Origin: Armatimonadota bacterium
GTDB lineage: Bacteria; Armatimonadota; Fimbriimonadia; Fimbriimonadales; Fimbriimonadaceae
DNA: 51,555 nt
Direction: 5' to 3'
Assembly: GCA_018268395.1 (NCBI GenBank)
Contig: JAFDWQ010000007.1
Coordinates: forward strand, 1-51,555
The position numbers and the translations under genes are program-made. Positions 33,234 to 42,006 of the stretch are shown here, one piece after another (position 1 is the stretch's first letter; every line of letters starts with the position of its first letter). The notes under the pieces were generated by a model. The model was not told where the DNA came from and made no database searches. It saw nothing but the letters and a program-made list of their open reading frames with translations.

Positions 33234-33881
33234 ATGCCCCAATTCGATTTTCAGTCCCTGATCTCGATCCTGATCGTGATCTTCTTCGCGATCGGACTTC
33301 ACGAATACGCCCACGCGAAGATCGCCGACGCGGCGGGCGACCCGACGCCCCGTTACTACGGTCGGGTGACCCTCAACCTGTTCAAGCACTTCGACCCGCT
33401 CGGGACGATCATGATCGTCCTGACCGCCCTTTACGGGTTCGGAATCGGCTGGGGTAAGCCGGTCCCGATGGACCCTCGCAAGATGGGCAACCCTCGGTGG
33501 GACCACTTCATGGCCGTCGCAGCGGGGCCGATCTCCAACCTGATCCAAGCCGGAGTGTTCTCGTTGGCCCTCAGGTTCGTCCCCGGCTTGATCGACGCGC
33601 CCTTCTTCGGCAACCTGCTGATTTACGGCGTGATGATCAACATCGGGCTGTTCTGCTTCAACCTTCTCCCCCTCGGGCCGCTCGACGGCATGTGGCTCCT
33701 CGGGACGTTCCTAGACGAGAAGGCGCGCCTCGCCTGGACCAGGTGGAACCTCACCATCGGGCAGTTCGTCTTCCTCGGCCTTGTCCTTGTCGGCCAAATG
33801 GTGCCGGAACTGAACCTGATCTCCCGCGTGATCCGGCCCGTCATGCAGACCCTCTTCAGGTTCCTGATGGGAGTACCATAG
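33234..33881 (+). CDS. M50 site-2 protease family protein
   Basis: A 215-residue polytopic protein with HEYAH at residues 23-27 and NLLPLGPLDGMWLL near residue 142 supplying the aspartate ligand. There is no PDZ or CBS domain, so it is the minimal YwhC/RIP type. Such genes often sit beside trpS in other bacteria, although the reason is unknown. Its last codons contain the TACCAT promoter element of trpS. Confidence 0.92.
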   Translation: MPQFDFQSLISILIVIFFAIGLHEYAHAKIADAAGDPTPRYYGRVTLNLFKHFDPLGTIMIVLTALYGFGIGWGKPVPMDPRKMGNPRWDHFMAVAAGPISNLIQAGVFSLALRFVPGLIDAPFFGNLLIYGVMINIGLFCFNLLPLGPLDGMWLLGTFLDEKARLAWTRWNLTIGQFVFLGLVLVGQMVPELNLISRVIRPVMQTLFRFLMGVP

Positions 33882-33887
33882 GCTCCC

Positions 33888-34895
33888 ATGGACGGGGACA
33901 GACGGATCCTGAGCGGGATGCGGGCCACAAACTCGCGGCTCCATCTTGGAAACTATGAGGGCGCCCTGCGCAACTGGGTCAATCTTCAAGAGCGGTTCAA
34001 AGTCTATTGTATGGTGGCCGACTACCATGCTCTGACGACCATGGGCGAGATGCCGCCCGACCTCCGTTACAACGGTAGGGAAGTCGCCAAGGACTACATC
34101 AGCGCCGGGATCGACCCGGAGCGCTCGACCGTCTTCCTCCAGTCCGACGTCCATCAGCACGCCGAGCTCCACCTGATTTTCAGCATGGTCACCGGGCTCG
34201 GCAAACTCGAACGCGTCCCCACGTTCAAGGAAAAGAAGGACGAACTCGCCGAAGGCCGCCCGGTCTCCTATGGACTCCTCGGATATCCCGTCCTACAGGC
34301 CGCCGACATCCTCCTTTACAGGCCCTACGGCGTCCCTGTCGGCCGTGACCAGGCGCCCCACCTCGAACTTTCGCGCGAGATCGGACGGTCGTTCAACGCG
34401 GCATTCGGCGTGGACGTGTTCCCCGAGTTCAAAGACCTCATCGACGAAGACGACCTTCGGGCGAAGGTTCCCGGTCTTGACGCGGACGAGAACGGCCAAC
34501 TCCGGAAGATGAGCAAGTCCTACGACAACTGCATCTACCTCACCGACTCGGCCGACGACGTCGCGACTAAAGTCAAAAGCGCGTTCACGACCCCGACGAA
34601 AATGCGGAAGTCCGATCCCGGCGTGCCGGAAGGGTGCGCCGTCTGCCAGTACCTCAAGATGTACTCGCCGGGTTGGGAGACGCAGTGGGACGAAGACCGT
34701 CAGGGCGTCCGGGGTTGCATGCAGAACAAGGCCGAGCTCACTGAAGTCTTGAACACCTTTCTGGAACCGATGCGGGAACGCCGCAAAGCGGTCGACGACG
34801 GTGCGATCGAGGCGATCCTGCAGCGCGGGGCAGAAGAAGCGTCCGACGTCGCTTCGGACACCATGCGGCTCGTCCGCGACGCTATGAAGATGTAG
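33888..34895 (+). CDS. trpS: tryptophanyl-tRNA synthetase
   Basis: A 335-residue class I synthetase charging tRNA-Trp. HIGH-type motif appears as HLGNY near residue 19 and KMSKS is intact (LRKMSKSYDN). A CAVC motif and a later cysteine lie in the anticodon-binding region, recalling, but not fully matching, the cysteine pattern of Fe-S-containing TrpRS. ATG at 33888 lies 8 bases after TACCAT, so it may have its own promoter within the operon. Confidence 0.96.
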   Translation: MDGDRRILSGMRATNSRLHLGNYEGALRNWVNLQERFKVYCMVADYHALTTMGEMPPDLRYNGREVAKDYISAGIDPERSTVFLQSDVHQHAELHLIFSMVTGLGKLERVPTFKEKKDELAEGRPVSYGLLGYPVLQAADILLYRPYGVPVGRDQAPHLELSREIGRSFNAAFGVDVFPEFKDLIDEDDLRAKVPGLDADENGQLRKMSKSYDNCIYLTDSADDVATKVKSAFTTPTKMRKSDPGVPEGCAVCQYLKMYSPGWETQWDEDRQGVRGCMQNKAELTEVLNTFLEPMRERRKAVDDGAIEAILQRGAEEASDVASDTMRLVRDAMKM

Positions 34896-34898
34896 GCC

Positions 34899-35768
34899 TT
34901 ACCGGTCGAGGTTGATCGCTTTGGCCAGTTCGGCAAGTTGTGCTTCGTCCAGACCGACCCTCGTCCTCAAGGGACCGTCCTGCTCCAAGATTGCAAGGAC
35001 AAGGTGTCCGGGATCTGTCGGCCTGCCTTCCGCAAGCTCGGACGCCCTGGCCAGGGCGCCTTGGAGGGAAAGTTCGACGACCGTAGCGTTCTCGACCCGC
35101 TGCACCGACTCTGCGACGACGTTGTTGGAAAAGTCCTGCGCGTGCACCCCGACTGAAAGGAGCGCTTTGGCCAAGCGAGGGCTATGGTCCATGACCGCGA
35201 GCACGAGCATGCAGGTGCGCGTGGTCGATTGGAGGGAAAGGAACATCGAGAACGTGGCGTCCTGGCGCTTGATCAGGCCGAAAGCCTCCTTGATCCGTTT
35301 CATGGGCGTCTGCGGCCTGGGGAAACCCTTGGGAGGGTCCTTACCCCGGACAACGGCCACTGTCGCCCTTGCCCGTTCCATGGTGAGATCCATTTTCTCT
35401 AGCATGCGGCCCGCCAGTCCGTCATGCTCGCGGATCAAGCCCAGTAAGAGGTGCTCGGTCCCGATGAACTGATCGTTCAATTGTCGGGCCTCGTCATAAG
35501 CGAGATCGATGACGCGCTTGGCCCGGGGAGTCAGCGTCATGTCTTGCGATGTTCGAGGCTCCCCACGCGGCAGCATCCGCAACACCTCCGTTCTCACCAA
35601 CGCCAGGTCGATTCCGACGTCGTGCAGGACCCTCGTCGCCGTACATTCCTCCCTCACCAGTCCAAGGAGAAGGTGCTCGGTGCTGACGTACCCCTCGCCC
35701 ACCCCTTGTGCCTCTTCTTGAGCGAAAAAAACGACCCTCCGCGCGTTTTCGCTGAACCGCTGCCACAC
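34899..35768 (-). CDS. Clp_N-domain protein lacking the ATPase
   Basis: A 289-residue protein made only of Clp N-terminal repeats. Residues 1-145 carry the classic pair (FSENARRVVFFAQEEAQG...STEHLLLGLVREE; ARQLNDQFIGTEHLLLGLIREHDG). Residues about 165-289 contain a diverged second pair (TCMLVLAVMDHSPRLAKALL; ALARASELAEGRPTDPGHLVLAILEQDG). No Walker motifs follow. It could act as a substrate adaptor or decoy for ClpC/ClpB. GTG at 35768 lies 6 bases after TACAAT. Confidence 0.88.
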   Translation of the reverse strand: MWQRFSENARRVVFFAQEEAQGVGEGYVSTEHLLLGLVREECTATRVLHDVGIDLALVRTEVLRMLPRGEPRTSQDMTLTPRAKRVIDLAYDEARQLNDQFIGTEHLLLGLIREHDGLAGRMLEKMDLTMERARATVAVVRGKDPPKGFPRPQTPMKRIKEAFGLIKRQDATFSMFLSLQSTTRTCMLVLAVMDHSPRLAKALLSVGVHAQDFSNNVVAESVQRVENATVVELSLQGALARASELAEGRPTDPGHLVLAILEQDGPLRTRVGLDEAQLAELAKAINLDR

Positions 35769-35780
35769 GGGGGCATTGTA

Positions 35781-36398
35781 TCAGTGCGAACTTCGTAATA
35801 GGGGCGCGAGACGTCGGGCCAATGCGTCGGCCGATCGGAAGAGATGTCCATTAAGACCGGCGCTCTCGGCACCGAGAACGTTGGCTTCGAGGTCGTCGAC
35901 GAACAGCGTCCTGGACGGCACGGTTCCCAGTCGTCGGCACACTTGGGCGAAGATGACAGGGTCGGGCTTGCAGGTCCCGAACTGCGCCGAACACCAGATC
36001 TGGCTGCCAAAGATCGGGACGACTTCTGGGAACAGGACACCGATCTCTTCGATAAGGAGGTGTCCGTTGTTGGTGAGGACCGCGACAGGCACACGCTCCG
36101 CCGTCCGAGCGGCGATCTGCAAGACGTCGGGGTGCGGGGTCATGCCGGACCGGCGGTAAGCGACCCAGTCGGACCGGGACAACGTCTTTCCGACCCTGGC
36201 TCCGAACTCTCGCAGATACTCGGCGGCGTCGAGTTGACCCCGATCGGCGCGGTCTTCGAAACCGGAGCCCCAGATCGCAGCGACGACGTCGTCGGGAGTA
36301 AGGCCCGAAACTCCGGATAAGTGCCCGATCCTGGCCTCGTCGTCGAGACGGCACAAGACTCCGTCCAAGTCGAAGATCACTCCGTCGATTCCGGCCAC
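35781..36398 (-). CDS. HAD-family phosphatase (HAD-IA)
   Basis: A 205-residue hydrolase with motif I DLDGV near the N-terminus (VIFDLDGVLCRLD), motif II LTNNGH, the conserved lysine in CKPDPVIF and motif IV FVDDLEANV. It should dephosphorylate a small metabolite; the substrate is unknown. GTG at 36398 is chosen because it gives the family N-terminus and lies 8 bases after TATCCT; a longer frame starts at 36443. Confidence 0.9.
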   Translation of the reverse strand: MAGIDGVIFDLDGVLCRLDDEARIGHLSGVSGLTPDDVVAAIWGSGFEDRADRGQLDAAEYLREFGARVGKTLSRSDWVAYRRSGMTPHPDVLQIAARTAERVPVAVLTNNGHLLIEEIGVLFPEVVPIFGSQIWCSAQFGTCKPDPVIFAQVCRRLGTVPSRTLFVDDLEANVLGAESAGLNGHLFRSADALARRLAPLLRSSH

Positions 36399-36509
36399 TC
36401 CGGCACAGGATACTGGGCCCCCGATCGTCGGAGACGGGGCCACGTCCGTCGAGCCGAAGGGAACGCTGAAGCCGGTTTTGGCGAGTATCGGACGAGAGAG
36501 TGCGCGGAA

Positions 36510-36962
36510 ATGAGCCGACAGACCGCTATCGACGTCACATTGTCCTTGCTACGGGTCGTGGCCGGACTCCTCTTCTTGCAGGCCGGTGGCTCGAAGATCT
36601 TCGGATGGTTCGGCGTCCTGCCAAAGGACATGTATCCGAGCGGGACCGTTCCGTTCTTGTCCCAAGCCGGGATCGGCGGAGCGATCGAAGTCGTCGGCGG
36701 TTTGCTCTTGATGTTCGGGCTTTTTACGAGAGTCGTCGCGTTCGTATCGTCTGGGGAAATGGCCGTCGCTTATTTCCAGTTCCACCAGCCGAACGGGTCG
36801 TGGCCGGTCCAGAACCAGGGACAACAGGCCGTCCTCTTCTGCTTCATCTTCCTCTTTTTCGCGGCGTACGGGGCGGGGCCTTGGAGCCTTGACGCTCTCA
36901 TGGCCAAGCGCTCTCGTCGGTCTAAGAAGGTCGAAAACGACGATTTCGCTCAACGTCTTTAG
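36510..36962 (+). CDS. DoxX family membrane protein
   Basis: A 150-residue four-helix membrane protein of the DoxX type: SLLRVVAGLLFLQAGGSKIFGWFG, GGAIEVVGGLLLMFGLFTRVVAF and the C-terminal AAYGAGPWSLD motif. DoxX-like proteins are linked to redox stress or thiosulfate oxidation, but generic members have no proven function. ATG at 36510 follows GCGGAA and matches the family start. Confidence 0.92.
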   Translation: MSRQTAIDVTLSLLRVVAGLLFLQAGGSKIFGWFGVLPKDMYPSGTVPFLSQAGIGGAIEVVGGLLLMFGLFTRVVAFVSSGEMAVAYFQFHQPNGSWPVQNQGQQAVLFCFIFLFFAAYGAGPWSLDALMAKRSRRSKKVENDDFAQRL

Positions 36963-36993
36963 CCGGCTGGGCGAATCCTGTCCGTTTTTGTCA

Positions 36994-37018
36994 TATCATG
37001 ACGGTACTTTCTTGGAGG
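36994..37018 (+). promoter_or_regulatory. -10 box and Shine-Dalgarno of BNR protein gene
   Basis: TATCAT at 36994-36999 is followed after a short leader by GGAGG at 37014-37018, 6 bases before ATG at 37025. This is a leadered start, in contrast to most genes here, and decides against the upstream ATG at 36998, which overlaps the -10 box itself. Confidence 0.5.
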
Positions 37019-37024
37019 TTCCTC

Positions 37025-39439
37025 ATGTGGCCCGCCGTATTGACTTGTTCGTTGCTCGTACACCAGCCGTCGCCGTCCGGACCGACACCGGTCGTGCCCC
37101 GATGGAAACTGCCGGCATACTTCCGTCCGTCCGCAATGCTCCGTGAACGCGAGGGTGGAGAGTTCGAGGAAGAAGCGCTCCTAGCCGAGGCGTATCGTGC
37201 GAAGTCGTGGCCCGGCCAACGGCCGAACCGCGAGAACATCAAGATCGCCCGTCGGATGAAAGCCGAAATGAAGGTCGGCGAAGGCCCGTCCGGCGGGCCA
37301 CCGCCCGCGTCCCCTTGGGAGTACATCGGCCCCACCAATCTCTTGAACGACGGGAACGACTACGCCTTCGGGCCGTCGCCTGTCAACGGGCGCGTCAACT
37401 GCGCGGTCTACGACCCCTTTGACCAAGAGACGATCTACGCGGCATCGGCCATGGGGGGCGTCTGGAAGTCGGAAAACACCGGTGTGAACTGGACACCGCT
37501 GTCCGATTCCTGGGACCAGCTCGAAATGTCCTGCATCGCGGCCAACCCGATCATCCAGGGTCACTTTTATGCCGGGACAGGCGACGAAACGGGATCCGGC
37601 AATTACGATTACGGTGCCGGAATCGGGGTCATGGTGACCAAAGACAACGGTGCGACATGGACGCAGAGCGGGTTTCCCGGCCCGTTCTCCGAAACGAAGA
37701 TCGCTGATATCGTCGCCGATGCTCAAGACCCGGCCCGCATTTTCGTCGCGGCCGGAGGCGGCGACGACGAATGGGTGAAGCTCTATATGTCGCCCGACGA
37801 AGGGACGACCTGGCAGGTCTCGTTGAACGTGTTCGCCCATTGGTACGACCTTGACGCCGTAACGACGACTTCGGGCGGCGATTACATTTGGGCCACCGGA
37901 AAGCTCCAGGACGGGACGCTGACTTTACGGGTCACCACCGACCACGGTTCGACCTGGACGAACGTTCCGCTGCCCTACCGAGGCACGTCGAGCGACCGGC
38001 TCTATGTCGCCGGTTCGAAAGTCAACCCCGCCAAACCGTACATCTACTACACCGGGTCTCAACGTGTCTACGCCGGCGGTGCGTTCCTCGGAATGTGGAG
38101 CAACATCACGGGCGACTTGCCGACCGTGAGCGACGGAGTCTGGGCGCAAGCTTCCTACAACAACGGTCTGACGTGTTTCAAGCGGACGTTCGGCGGGACG
38201 ACCGACGCGCTCGTGGTCAACAACTGCGACTCTTATATCTCAAAAGACGCGACCGGTACTTGGGTGGCCGTCGCGAACGGTTACACCGGCGACGACACTG
38301 CCCACGTCGACCATCACAACTTTACTCCGCACCCGGTCGACCCGAACCAGTTCCTTCTGTCCACCGACGGCGGTGTGACACGGTGCATCTATAACCCGGC
38401 CACGAACACCTTCGCCACGGTGCAGACCAGCAAGAAGCTCGGCTGTACGCTCGTGACGAGGATCTCGGTCGACGCGACCGTACCGACCGGGATCATCGCG
38501 GGCCTGCAAGACAACGGTTTCGCACGTTGCGGGGTCGACGTCTTGAACTGGGACAACCTGCTCGGAGCGGATTGCGGTCACTCTGCGATCGACCAAGAAG
38601 TGCCGGGAATCCAGTACATGATGCCGCCGAACTTCGACAAGGACGATGAAGGCGAGGGTTACATCTGGTTCACGAGTAACGGATGGGCCGACCGCGAGGA
38701 GCTTTGGATCAACACTCTTGGCGAGAAGCACCGGAACAGTCCTCCGATCGTCTTGGACCCGAGTTCGCAACGCACCATGTACTGTGCGACCGACTACCTC
38801 CACCGCTACGACTTCGTCACGAAGCAGTGGGAGACGAAACTTGGAAACCAACTCCTCTCCGTAGAGGGCCATGTCCGGCATCTCGCGGTGGCACCGAGCG
38901 ACTCGGACCGGATCTATACGGTTTCCGGCGAGGGCGAGGTCTGGATGAGCAAAGACCGGGGCGACAGTTGGGCGCCGATCCACACGGGGACACCCGGGCT
39001 CCCTGTGGAATCCATAGGTCACGTCTCCGTGGATCCGAACGACAGGAACCGGATCCTCGTCACCCTCGAAGGAACGGGGCTGACGGGCAAGCTCTGGGAA
39101 TGCCAGAACACGACGGCGGCGACCCGCGTCTGGTCGGACCGGACGGGCACCGTCGCCGGGAAAATGCTGCCAGTGGCGCCTGCCGCCGCCATTGCGCGGC
39201 ATCCTGACAACCCCTCGAAAGTGTGGTTCGTCGCGAACGAACTCGGCGTCTACCTCACCCGCGACGAAGGGAAGACCTGGGAGGACTTCACTCCTAAGGG
39301 CCAGTTCCCGGGGGTCGCGGTGTCAGACATGGTCGCTCATAAGTTCACGAAGACGTTGATCGTCAGTACCTATGGGCGAGGGGTCTGGAAGCGGTCGATC
39401 AAGCGTCTCCCGATGCCGCGGCCCTGGTCGAGAGGATGA
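37025..39439 (+). CDS. large secreted BNR/sortilin-type propeller protein
   Basis: An 804-residue protein with a signal peptide (MWPAVLTCSLLVHQ). It contains repeated BNR/Asp-box units (GGVWKSENTGVNWTPL, VTKDNGATWTQSG, SPDEGTTWQVSL, VTTDHGSTWTNV, MSKDRGDSWAPI, LTRDEGKTWEDF), arranged as one or two large beta-propellers like VPS10/sortilin or GH74 xyloglucanases. Hydrolase residues cannot be assigned, so glycan binding or hydrolysis is open. No C-terminal sorting domain is seen. Confidence 0.87.
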   Translation: MWPAVLTCSLLVHQPSPSGPTPVVPRWKLPAYFRPSAMLREREGGEFEEEALLAEAYRAKSWPGQRPNRENIKIARRMKAEMKVGEGPSGGPPPASPWEYIGPTNLLNDGNDYAFGPSPVNGRVNCAVYDPFDQETIYAASAMGGVWKSENTGVNWTPLSDSWDQLEMSCIAANPIIQGHFYAGTGDETGSGNYDYGAGIGVMVTKDNGATWTQSGFPGPFSETKIADIVADAQDPARIFVAAGGGDDEWVKLYMSPDEGTTWQVSLNVFAHWYDLDAVTTTSGGDYIWATGKLQDGTLTLRVTTDHGSTWTNVPLPYRGTSSDRLYVAGSKVNPAKPYIYYTGSQRVYAGGAFLGMWSNITGDLPTVSDGVWAQASYNNGLTCFKRTFGGTTDALVVNNCDSYISKDATGTWVAVANGYTGDDTAHVDHHNFTPHPVDPNQFLLSTDGGVTRCIYNPATNTFATVQTSKKLGCTLVTRISVDATVPTGIIAGLQDNGFARCGVDVLNWDNLLGADCGHSAIDQEVPGIQYMMPPNFDKDDEGEGYIWFTSNGWADREELWINTLGEKHRNSPPIVLDPSSQRTMYCATDYLHRYDFVTKQWETKLGNQLLSVEGHVRHLAVAPSDSDRIYTVSGEGEVWMSKDRGDSWAPIHTGTPGLPVESIGHVSVDPNDRNRILVTLEGTGLTGKLWECQNTTAATRVWSDRTGTVAGKMLPVAPAAAIARHPDNPSKVWFVANELGVYLTRDEGKTWEDFTPKGQFPGVAVSDMVAHKFTKTLIVSTYGRGVWKRSIKRLPMPRPWSRG

Positions 39440-39477
39440 GCGGACTCCCGAGGAAGCCGAACGGTAGAATCGGCGCC

Positions 39478-40212
39478 ATGGGTTTTCGCCTCCGGACCGG
39501 AACGTTGATCCTCCTTACGGCCTTTGCGGTCTCGTCCTTCGCCCAAGACGATCCGAAGCCGTCACCGGAAAGCGACGCGTACCACGCGTACCGGCACCAG
39601 TTGACGCAACCGCTGTACGGGACTGCGAAGGTCAAGTCCCTGATCGCAAAGATCAAAACCGATAGGGAAGACAACCGGGTCATGCCGGACTCGGTGTACA
39701 AGAAGCTGACCTTTCAGGAGAAGCTCACCTTCGTCCTGCTCCACGGCGAGGACTTCTCGCAAAACTGCGACATGATGCCGCGGATCCTCGACGAGCAGAA
39801 AAAGATCTTCCCGTACTTCCCGAGCCCGTTCGGCGACGAATCGGTCTGGAGCGAGCGGCAACGGGGCTTCCTGACCGCGAACAGGGCCAAGGTGGTCGCT
39901 CTCCTCCGTGAGACGATCCGGACTCGAAAGCGGGTCGGGGTGAACGTGAAAGCCGTCATCGCGACGCTCGACGCCAAGGAACTCGTCCCCGATGTCGTCA
40001 AGGTCTATAAGGCCGACAGGAAGGACCGCGACATCCTGACGCTCTTGATGGTCCTGATGGGCGCATCGAAGTACGGTCCGTTCCTTAAGACAGGGCTCTA
40101 CAGAGACCTCTACGGCGAGGAGGCCGGCTATCAGGCCAACGTGCCCTTCGATGCTAAGACCGAGGCCCAGATCCTGACCCTGGCCACGGCGTTCGCCAAG
40201 TCGGGCCGGTGA
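39478..40212 (+). CDS. exported protein of unknown function
   Basis: A 244-residue protein with a signal peptide (MGFRLRTGTLILLTAFAVSSFAQ). The rest is charged and helical, with KLTFQEKLTFVLLHGEDFSQNCDM in the middle. No family recognised. ATG at 39478 is selected over 39436 because it starts the signal peptide and lies 7 bases after TAGAAT. It is coupled to the FGE-like gene by a 4-base overlap, suggesting the two work together. Confidence 0.78.
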   Translation: MGFRLRTGTLILLTAFAVSSFAQDDPKPSPESDAYHAYRHQLTQPLYGTAKVKSLIAKIKTDREDNRVMPDSVYKKLTFQEKLTFVLLHGEDFSQNCDMMPRILDEQKKIFPYFPSPFGDESVWSERQRGFLTANRAKVVALLRETIRTRKRVGVNVKAVIATLDAKELVPDVVKVYKADRKDRDILTLLMVLMGASKYGPFLKTGLYRDLYGEEAGYQANVPFDAKTEAQILTLATAFAKSGR

Positions 40213-41021
40213 CGATGATCGCCCTGACCGTCTGGGTCATGGGACTCTCCTCGATCGGACCCGAGTTCGTCCGAGTGCCGGCCGGGGAAGTGCGCCTAGG
40301 AAAGAAAGGCAACGTGGCCAATCCCTTGCGGACGGTCCGGATCGGCGAGTTCGAGATCGCAGCGAAGGAGACCACCAACGCTCAATTCGCCGCGTTCGTC
40401 AAAGCGACCGGGTACGTGACCGACGCCGAGCGCTCCCACAACGCAATGGTCTTCGAACCGGGGTTGCCCGAATTCCGTTGGATCAAGGACAAATCGGCGG
40501 ACTGGCGCTTCCCGAACGGAAGGTCCCGCGACTCGGTGAAGGGAAAGGACGGCCATCCTGTGACCTCGGTGTCCTTCCACGACGCCTCCGAATACTGCCG
40601 CTGGGCAGGCTTCCGCCTTCCCACCCTTGACGAGTGGGAAGCCGCGTGCCGTGCGGGCACGTCGACGGACTGGTTCTTCGGAAGCGACGACGAGCGGATC
40701 AGGGAATACGCCAACGTCTGGCACGGTCGCGACCACTTGACCGCCGACCGCTCCGACGGATATATGACGACGTCCCCGGTCGGGAGCTTCAAACCGAATC
40801 CGATCGGGCTCTACGACATGTACGGGAACGTGTTCGAGTTCTGTACGGGCCAACTTCCCGGAGACGGCCCGCGCACCGTCCATAGCCGAGGAGGGTCATG
40901 GTGGTGCAGCAAGCGTTCGTGCTGCTTCTTCAACTCGGCCGACATCGGCAAAGTCGACCGTCACGCCTCGTTCAGCAATCAAGGGTTCCGGGTCGTGCGG
41001 CTCACTCTGACCCGTCGATAG
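40209..41021 (+). CDS. formylglycine-generating-enzyme-like (SUMF1) protein
   Basis: A 270-residue FGE-sulfatase domain protein: EFVRVPAGEVRLGKK, HPVTSVSFHDASEYCRWAGFRLPTLDEWE, GLYDMYGNVFEFC and GFRVVR are family landmarks. Unlike many bacterial homologues it keeps a C-x4-C pair (C233 and C238 in GGSWWCSKRSC), the position of the copper-binding catalytic cysteines of true FGE. No sulfatase gene is present here. GTG at 40209 overlaps the upstream stop; ATG at 40215 is the alternative start. Confidence 0.88.
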   Translation: MTMIALTVWVMGLSSIGPEFVRVPAGEVRLGKKGNVANPLRTVRIGEFEIAAKETTNAQFAAFVKATGYVTDAERSHNAMVFEPGLPEFRWIKDKSADWRFPNGRSRDSVKGKDGHPVTSVSFHDASEYCRWAGFRLPTLDEWEAACRAGTSTDWFFGSDDERIREYANVWHGRDHLTADRSDGYMTTSPVGSFKPNPIGLYDMYGNVFEFCTGQLPGDGPRTVHSRGGSWWCSKRSCCFFNSADIGKVDRHASFSNQGFRVVRLTLTRR

Positions 41022-41035
41022 GGACCGACGACACT

Positions 41036-41593
41036 GTGGACGCAGACCGACGGGAACAAGCTCTACGACGGGCCGAGAGCGCGCGTACGACGTGGAACCT
41101 TGAGTCTGGGGGCCGCCGGGCCTGGGTGTGTTTCGACGACGACGTGACGTTCGACCTCGGACCTGATCCCGAAGGTGGCCGTTTCCTGGAAATCTCGGAC
41201 CGAATGGTGTCCGGTCGCACCTATCTCCCTGACGCCGTCCAAGTGTTCGGGCGCTTCATCGCCGAGCAACGGGACTTACGAGCCGGGGACAGACTGCTCC
41301 AATCGGCTCCGCTCTTCGGACGGTGGGGCGGGCCTCTAATGACGTCCGCAGTCGAAATGGCCGTCGTCGAACGGGGCGAGACTCGCTGCCGGATCGGATA
41401 CGTCACGACCGAGCGGCACCATGCCCGGGGAGGATGGTCGGCGACGTTGGACAGCCGCGACGGCCGTCTGTCGCTCCGCGTCGTCAGTACGTCAAACCCC
41501 AAGTCCTGGCTCTTTTGGCTGGGGCTCCCTATCGGACGGGCCCTTCAACTCCGCGCCAGACGCCGCTCGGTCGAGGTCTTCCGGTCCCTTTGA
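41036..41593 (+). CDS. DUF1990-like protein
   Basis: A 185-residue protein. The C-terminal half (RCRIGYVTTERHHARGGWSATLD, then LSLRVVSTSNPKSWLFWLGLP and a basic end) resembles DUF1990, a lipocalin/START-like family of unknown function. The start is uncertain: GTG at 41036 is the first plausible codon after the FGE-like stop, but a later one cannot be excluded. Confidence 0.6.
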   Translation: MDADRREQALRRAESARTTWNLESGGRRAWVCFDDDVTFDLGPDPEGGRFLEISDRMVSGRTYLPDAVQVFGRFIAEQRDLRAGDRLLQSAPLFGRWGGPLMTSAVEMAVVERGETRCRIGYVTTERHHARGGWSATLDSRDGRLSLRVVSTSNPKSWLFWLGLPIGRALQLRARRRSVEVFRSL

Positions 41594-41716
41594 CCTTTAC
41601 GCGAGCCCGGTCGAAAGGGGCCGGTAAGGATGCCAATACCGGATGTCGGCCCCAGACCGCTGTCAGCATTTCCGATGACCCATAACCCGCGACTGGTGCG
41701 CGCCTTTCGGAACGGA

Positions 41717-41748
41717 TACATTGTCGTTAGGAATCAGGCGTCAAGGAG
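41717..41748 (+). promoter_or_regulatory. -10 box and ribosome site of small basic protein
   Basis: TACATT at 41717-41722 and AAGGAG at 41743-41748, 6 bases before ATG at 41755, give a short-leader transcript with a strong Shine-Dalgarno. Confidence 0.45.
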
Positions 41749-41754
41749 AATGAT

Positions 41755-41952
41755 ATGTCTCATACGCGCAAGAAAGGCGGACAACGCAAGGACAAGAAGG
41801 TCGAGCGGATGCACGAAGCCGAAGAATATCGGCGCTCCATGTCCGACGGGCCGAAGCCCACGACCGATCAGAAGGACATCGTGGGCTACAAGTCCGGAGG
41901 GCCGAGCGACCGGAACCGGGAACCACGGCCGACCCAACCTGAACGCAGGTGA
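41755..41952 (+). CDS. small, highly charged protein
   Basis: A 65-residue protein rich in Lys, Arg, Glu and Asp (SHTRKKGGQRKDKKVERMHEA), with no hydrophobic core, so probably disordered and possibly nucleic-acid-associated. The strong AAGGAG site and the following hairpin support a real gene. No family recognised. Confidence 0.65.
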   Translation: MSHTRKKGGQRKDKKVERMHEAEEYRRSMSDGPKPTTDQKDIVGYKSGGPSDRNREPRPTQPERR

Positions 41953-41954
41953 CT

Positions 41955-41982
41955 GCGCCCGGCTCCTTACGGAGCCCGGCGC
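41955..41982 (+). terminator. stem-loop after small basic protein
   Basis: GCGCCCGGCTCC and GGAGCCCGGCGC pair at 11 of 12 positions around a TTAC loop, 2 bases after the stop codon. No T-run follows, so it is a possible weak terminator or RNA-protecting hairpin. Confidence 0.4.
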
Positions 41983-42006
41983 GGCCCGTCGTCCGAGAAA
42001 GCAAGA

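Noticed and set aside
33888-34895. Iron-sulfur cluster in TrpRS
   Set aside because: A CAVC motif and a later cysteine recall Thermotoga TrpRS, but the four-cysteine spacing is not met.
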